Below, one piece after another: positions 59,810 through 64,000 of a stretch of 64,000 nucleotides of DNA. The notes under the pieces were generated by a model. The model saw nothing but the letters and a program-made list of their open reading frames with translations, searched no databases and was not told the DNA's origin. Made by a program: the position numbers and the translations under genes. Numbering within the stretch: position 1 is the stretch's first letter; each line of letters starts with the position of its first letter. The stretch spans positions 1 through 64,000 of the forward strand of contig JAJOLK010000013.1 in assembly GCA_021173225.1 (NCBI GenBank). The letters run 5' to 3'. The stretch comes from Phycisphaerales bacterium PN19_bin_20. Its GTDB lineage: Bacteria > Planctomycetota > Phycisphaerae > Phycisphaerales > UBA1924.

Positions 59810-59815
59810 ATTCTA
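59810..59815 (-). promoter_or_regulatory. -10 box of the SRP RNA gene
   Basis: TAGAAT on the minus strand, 10 bases before the predicted RNA start. The -35 position falls in the end of the PP2C gene and has no clear TTGACA match. Confidence 0.55.
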
Positions 59816-59830
59816 GCGCCAGCCCCCGGC

Positions 59831-61669
59831 CTACGCCCGCACCCGCATCACCACCAGCGTGATGTCATCGGTGTTCATCCGCACCCCGGCAAACTGGCGG
59901 ATCGACCACATCACGTGCTCGATCAGATTCCCGGCCGTGATCTCAGGATCGTCGCGCAGCTTGTCACGCACCAGCTCGACCGCCCGCTGGCGTGTGAAGC
60001 GCTGACCGGCAAAGTCTGTCGCATCCGTCAGGCCGTCGGTGTAGACCACCAGCACATCGTCGGTCCGCAGCTTCTCACGCCCGACGCCGTAGACCTGCTC
60101 GCCATCAAGCCCCAGCGCCATGTCGTAGGTGCTCAGCTCGAGCAGCTCGTGGGCCATTCCCCCGCCATGCTCGGGGCCCGCGCGCCTGAACAGCAGCGCC
60201 GGGTCGTGCCCCGCGGCGGTGTACGTCAGCGTCAGCGTATCGGGGCAGACCAGCGCGCTCCACAGCGTGATGAACTCGCTCTCGAGCGTGTCGCGCATCG
60301 CCGCGTGGTTGACCCGCCTGATGACCTCGTTCAGCGGCAGCCCAAGCCCGGCGTACGCGCGCAAGCTGGCCCGCACCGCCGACATGATCAGCGCCGCCGG
60401 CACGCCCTTGCCTACCACGTCACCGGCCGCCACCGCCAGCTTGCCGGCGCAGTCAAACAGGTCGTAGAAGTCGCCCCCGAGCTGGAAGCTGGGCACGTAG
60501 CGCGCCGCCAGGTCAAAGCGCTGAAACTTGGGCAGAAAGCGTGGCAGCATCCGCTGCTGCACGTCCGCCGCCAGCTTCAGCTGCCGCCGCATCGCCTCGT
60601 CCTGCTGCCGCAGGTGCCGCAAGCGCGAGTGGGCCAGCGCCATCGCGGCGTGGTCAGCAATCGACCGCAGCAGGTGCCGCTGATTCTCCGTAAATTCTCT
60701 CGCGCGCCGCCCGTACAGCCGCATTAGCCCCGCGCTGCGACCGGCGAAGATCAGCCCCGTACTCAGCAGGCTTCCCACGCCCTCGGCCTGGGCGCGGCTC
60801 TTGTCGGCGATCCGCGCGTCAGTCGCCACGTCCGCCACGCTCACCACCTCGCCCCCCAGCGCGCGGGCCCGAAGCTGGCCGTCGATCGAGAGCGGGTTGT
60901 CATCACTGAGCCACCGCGCCGAGAGGTTCCGCACAGCCCGGTGCTTCAGCTCGCCCGCGCCGGCGCCCGTCGCGCCACCGACTTGGTCCTCAATCACGCT
61001 GATCGACCCCGCGTCCATCCCCAGCACGTCCAGCGCCAGATCAAGCGCGGCCTGCAGCAGGCGGTCGGGGTCGTCTACCTTCACAAGCAGGCTTGAGAGC
61101 CGGTATAGCGCGTCGAGCGCATCGATCCGCTGCCGCAGAGTCAGCGCGCCCTCGACGTACTCAACCGCTGTCGACGCCAGGATCGTCACCGCGCGCTCAA
61201 GCGCTCGGCGCTGCGCGGGGTCGTCATCACCCCAGCCCGCTGGCAGCACGATGCTCCCTACGTCACCGGCGCTTGATCGCAGCGGCACCACGAACAGCTC
61301 GACCCCCGCGGGCACGCTCGCGCCAACCAGCCCGTACGCCCGCACCATCCCTGCCTGCGCCTCCAGCACGCCCCACCGCGCCTCGCCCTCACCCGGGACG
61401 ATCACCTGGCCATCGGCGTTGCGCAGCCACACCGGCACGCCGGTCAGGCGCGAGAGCTCGTCGCACATTCGCGCCACTGACCCGTCAGTCAGAAACTCGC
61501 GCAGCGACAGAGACGCACCCTCGGGAGGGCCATCACCACTCAAGATCCGCGGCTCACCGCTCTGCACGCGCACAGGTCTCCGTGGCACCAGTCCAAGGGC
61601 GGCCGCGGCACCACCAACAGCTCCACGGGCCCCACCCGTCGTATCGGCTTGATCTACGCCGCCCGCCAT
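59831..61669 (-). CDS. PP2C/SpoIIE-type phosphatase with sensor and GAF domains
   Basis: 612 residues, ATG 61669 (GGAGGGG upstream). Three parts: an N-terminal PocR-like sensor region (about 55-150, MCDELSRLTGVPVWLRNADGQVIV), a GAF domain (about 190-350, with ALDLALDVLGMDAGSISVIED and VADVATDARIADKSRAQ), and the SpoIIE/PP2C catalytic domain (about 370-610, LAADVQQRMLP, GGDFYDLFDC, VVGKGVPAALIMSAVRASLR, LVVYTDGLTDA). These metal-dependent phosphatases of the RsbU type usually act in partner-switching by dephosphorylating an anti-sigma antagonist. No RsbW or RsbV gene is in the window. Confidence 0.92.
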   Translation of the reverse strand: MAGGVDQADTTGGARGAVGGAAAALGLVPRRPVRVQSGEPRILSGDGPPEGASLSLREFLTDGSVARMCDELSRLTGVPVWLRNADGQVIVPGEGEARWGVLEAQAGMVRAYGLVGASVPAGVELFVVPLRSSAGDVGSIVLPAGWGDDDPAQRRALERAVTILASTAVEYVEGALTLRQRIDALDALYRLSSLLVKVDDPDRLLQAALDLALDVLGMDAGSISVIEDQVGGATGAGAGELKHRAVRNLSARWLSDDNPLSIDGQLRARALGGEVVSVADVATDARIADKSRAQAEGVGSLLSTGLIFAGRSAGLMRLYGRRAREFTENQRHLLRSIADHAAMALAHSRLRHLRQQDEAMRRQLKLAADVQQRMLPRFLPKFQRFDLAARYVPSFQLGGDFYDLFDCAGKLAVAAGDVVGKGVPAALIMSAVRASLRAYAGLGLPLNEVIRRVNHAAMRDTLESEFITLWSALVCPDTLTLTYTAAGHDPALLFRRAGPEHGGGMAHELLELSTYDMALGLDGEQVYGVGREKLRTDDVLVVYTDGLTDATDFAGQRFTRQRAVELVRDKLRDDPEITAGNLIEHVMWSIRQFAGVRMNTDDITLVVMRVRA

Positions 61670-61973
61670 CGCTTCTAAACCCCTCCGGCCAGCCCGGGAT
61701 TACCCAAAGCCCCAAACTCATCACCAAGACGCGTCTGGCAGTCCATCGACTACCCCGCCCAGACTGCTCGAGTTCGTTGCCGGATGGTAAACAGATTCCA
61801 AACCGATCAGACCTAGAGCCTCACCTGACAGGATCACTGCCGTGTTGGAGTAAGGCCCTGGTCTCCACACATTGTCCACAGGATATCCATACTTTTGACC
61901 ATGATCGGACCATGATCGGCACAGTTGACTGGCCACCGAATCAGCACGTCCGACTTTGACCCTTCGCCCCACC
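61670..61973. other. Intergenic region with a tandem 11-base repeat
   Basis: 304 bases without a gene, between two minus-strand genes. It contains a perfect tandem pair GACCATGATCG at 61897-61907 and 61908-61918, and TTGTCCACA at about 61872-61880, one base from a DnaA box. AT content rises here, so it probably holds the PP2C promoter. Nothing else is recognisable. Confidence 0.5.
61897..61918. repeat. Perfect tandem 11-base repeat, operator-like
   Basis: GACCATGATCG repeated without spacing. An 11-base period is about one helical turn, so two protein subunits could bind side by side upstream of the PP2C gene. Confidence 0.75.
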
Positions 61974-64000
61974 TCAGCCCGAGGTGCCGACCTTTGCCGG
62001 CATCAGCGGCAGCGGGGCAACGGGTGACTGCACGCCAGTGCGCGGCTCGGGGCCTTGCGGGTAGGCGACGCGTCCGTGGTGGATGCTGGCCAGCGCCTTG
62101 GCCACGGTCACGACGATCGTGTTCAGCTCGCGCATCGTCAGCTCGCACTGGTCAAACTGCCCGTCGTGCAGGCGTTTGTCGGCGATGGCGCGGACCATCT
62201 GCTCGATCTTGATGGCACTGGGCTCGGCCATTGCGCGTGCCGCACCTTCGGCGGCGTCGCAGATCATCACCACCGCGACCTCTTTGGTGCGCGGCTTGGG
62301 GCCCGGGTAGCGGTACTGCCGTTCATCGGGTCGCCCCGGCCCGGCCCCGCCTAGGCGGCTGTTCTCGTCGTGCAGCTTGCAGGCGCGGTGGTAGAAGTAC
62401 TCGACGACGGTGCTGCCGTGGTGGGCCTCGATAAAGTGCCACAGCGGGCGCGGGACGTGGTGCTCTCGCGCGAGCTCTAGCCCGTCGGCGACGTGGCTGA
62501 CGATCATCAGCAGGCTCACCGACGGCGCGAGCTTGTCGTGGCGGTTGATGCCGGCCTGGTTCTCAACGAACATCTCCGGGCGGTTCATCTTGCCCACATC
62601 GTGGTACAGCGCGCCGACGTAGGCCTGGAGCCCGTCGGCCCCGATGGCCAGGCTGGCCTGCTCGGCCAGGCTCGCGACGTTCATGCTGTGGGCCCATGTG
62701 CCCGGGGCGCGCTGCTGAAGCTGGCGGAGCAGCGGGCGGGCCGGGTCGCGCAGCTCGATCAGGCTCAGCGGCGTGAGGACCCCGAAGGCCCGTTCAATGC
62801 TCGGCAGCAGCCCCAGCACCAAAAAGCATGACAGCAGCACGCCGGCGCCGGTGCTCAGCGCGTCAAGGGTGATCTGCGCGATGCTCGCCTGCGTCATCGG
62901 CAGACGGAGCTGGTCGACCACGATCGCCACGCACGTAAGCAAGAGGCCCGCGATCAGGCCCGCGCGGATCAGCGAGGCACGGTGCCGAAGGTCGCGCATC
63001 TGCCAGACCACCAAGCCCACGCCCGCGAGCGGGACGAGCACGGCGATCGCGGGCAAGCGCAGCACGAGGCTGGCGGTGATGCCAACCAAGCTCGCCACCG
63101 CGAGGGCCGTCCGGCGTTCATAGGCGACCACCAGCACCGCCGCGACCATCACGGCAGGGACGGCGGCGGCGGCCAGCAAGGCCCGCGGCTCAATCAGCGC
63201 GATGGCGCACGAGAGCCCGATGGCCCCGCACACCAGCACGCAGAGGCTTGCCACGCGGCGCGGGCGGGCCATTGTCGCCGGGGCATACGTCGCCAGGTAA
63301 GCACCAAGGCCCATCGCCGTCAGCACGCCCAGCACCAGCCAACTGGCCATCTCAGTAAGGCGTTGGTGCGGCGGGCCGTTGCGCCAGAAGGCCTGCGCCT
63401 CGGCCCGGGCCAGCTCGAGGCGTCCAGAATCTATGACCTCGCCGCGCGTATAGATGACCTCGCCTGCATCAATCTTGGCCAGCGTGGGCGTGACGGCGTT
63501 CGCGGCGTCTTCAGCCCGCTGCGCGGTGGCCAGGCGGTCAAGGCGGAACGTTGGCTTTGCGCCTGAGGTGACGCGGGCCACGACGGCCTCAAGCTCTTCA
63601 CCAGCAAAGCCCGCGCTAACGGCCAGCACGCGGACCTGCGCGTCGAAGCGCCGTCCGGCGGCGTTGATCAGCTCGGCCCCACGCAGCGCGACACTGGGGG
63701 TCCCTTCGATGACCAGCTCGAGCCGGTCACTGCCGCTGAGGGTCTGCTGCTGGAAGCTCTCGCTGTCGAGGATCGGGGTCATACGCAGCATCTCGGCCAG
63801 GCGCTCGCTGCGACGGCGCCACGAGGGGCTGATCTGCCCGCCCTCGGCCTGGCGGCGGATGACCGCGAAGCTCTCAGGCGTAAGCGCGAAGCGCTCACGA
63901 ACCTTGGCGTCCACATCGCCGAGCGTCGGTGTGTCGGCCAGAGCGATGGGCAAGTTGCGCACGCTTTTGGCCAGTTCATCAAGCTGGGCGCCATCGCCCA
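61974..64000 (-). CDS. 7TM-HD phosphohydrolase (PgpH-like), N-terminus outside the window
   Basis: The frame is open to the right edge (no stop up to 64000), so the N-terminus continues beyond the window; about 675 residues are visible. N-terminal extracytoplasmic 7TMR-HDED region (about 1-215), seven hydrophobic segments (MASWLVLGVLTAMGLGAYLATY and following), and a C-terminal HD domain with HSMNVASLAEQASLAIGADGLQAYVGALYHDVGKM (the HD pair) and HHGSTVVEYFYHRACKL. PgpH-type proteins hydrolyse cyclic di-AMP. The order of the domains matches, but the nucleotide specificity is inferred from the family. It ends 304 bases before the PP2C gene. Confidence 0.9.
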   Translation of the reverse strand, partial: GDGAQLDELAKSVRNLPIALADTPTLGDVDAKVRERFALTPESFAVIRRQAEGGQISPSWRRRSERLAEMLRMTPILDSESFQQQTLSGSDRLELVIEGTPSVALRGAELINAAGRRFDAQVRVLAVSAGFAGEELEAVVARVTSGAKPTFRLDRLATAQRAEDAANAVTPTLAKIDAGEVIYTRGEVIDSGRLELARAEAQAFWRNGPPHQRLTEMASWLVLGVLTAMGLGAYLATYAPATMARPRRVASLCVLVCGAIGLSCAIALIEPRALLAAAAVPAVMVAAVLVVAYERRTALAVASLVGITASLVLRLPAIAVLVPLAGVGLVVWQMRDLRHRASLIRAGLIAGLLLTCVAIVVDQLRLPMTQASIAQITLDALSTGAGVLLSCFLVLGLLPSIERAFGVLTPLSLIELRDPARPLLRQLQQRAPGTWAHSMNVASLAEQASLAIGADGLQAYVGALYHDVGKMNRPEMFVENQAGINRHDKLAPSVSLLMIVSHVADGLELAREHHVPRPLWHFIEAHHGSTVVEYFYHRACKLHDENSRLGGAGPGRPDERQYRYPGPKPRTKEVAVVMICDAAEGAARAMAEPSAIKIEQMVRAIADKRLHDGQFDQCELTMRELNTIVVTVAKALASIHHGRVAYPQGPEPRTGVQSPVAPLPLMPAKVGTSG

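Noticed and set aside
61872..61880. TTGTCCACA as a DnaA box and possible origin
   Set aside because: One mismatch, a single copy, and no AT-rich unwinding region, dnaA or parAB genes nearby; chance is the better explanation.

Overview
The window is GC-rich and densely packed, with genes on both strands. Its signatures point to a planctomycete of the class Phycisphaerae: two long type II pseudopilin-like proteins (3367-4437 minus, 5398-6312 plus), secreted proteins ending in a two-copy dockerin-like GELTADDII module (43749-46745 plus, 55125-55601 minus), a PEP-CTERM-like tail ending in arginines (16588-17094 plus), membrane proteins ending in a small CxxC...CPEC zinc ribbon (51378-53322 plus), and several ORFs with long Gly/Ala/Pro-rich extensions. 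Class assignment is inferred from these family signatures; no rRNA is present.

Layout. 1-6.3 kb: the end of a secreted protein, a stand-alone NuoG, a DCC-type thiol protein and two pseudopilins. 6.3-10.5 kb: a comparatively AT-rich DUF4062 gene, an ECF sigma/anti-sigma pair and a fasciclin protein with a clear terminator. 10.7-16.3 kb: a four-gene MacA-MacB-TolC-type export operon on the minus strand. 16.6-19.3 kb: CHRD protein, a small conserved protein, a NUDIX hydrolase and a DapB-like dehydrogenase. 19.3-24.9 kb: a compact virion-structure module (portal, coiled-coil protein in the scaffold position, SU10/DUF5309-type major capsid protein and three small proteins) bounded by two Rho-independent terminators and without terminase, tail, lysis or integrase genes. 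25-31 kb: a coiled-coil membrane protein, SIMPL protein, ComEA-like protein, PsuG and a small operon ending in a broken pseudopilin. 31-43 kb: topA, miaA, mqnA, an unusual sigma-70-like protein, MlaF/MlaD, a threonine dehydrogenase without its structural zinc cysteines, and a sigma-54 activator. 43-50 kb: a large ELW-repeat secreted protein and a minus-strand operon (DsbD-N domain protein, ArsR regulator, M29 aminopeptidase, membrane protein). 50-53.4 kb: a Cys-rich secreted protein with a frame-breaking duplication in its signal peptide, followed by a tandem-duplicated zinc-ribbon membrane gene. 53.4-64 kb: a serine hydrolase, dockerin-like protein, tRNA-Ser(UGA), MATE transporter, MscL, DUF481 protein, a signal recognition particle RNA, a PP2C phosphatase and a 7TM-HD phosphohydrolase that runs off the right edge.

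Functional threads. Envelope and export functions dominate (MacAB-TolC, Mla, MscL, MATE, DUF481, pseudopilins, dockerin-like secreted proteins). Housekeeping markers (nuoG, topA, miaA, mqnA, SRP RNA, tRNA) show that this is chromosome. The best candidate for an undescribed system is the terminator-bounded capsid/portal module at 19.6-24.8 kb, which has host-like composition and no sign of decay. The duplication scars at 50.3 and 52.3 kb are the clearest small-scale surprises.
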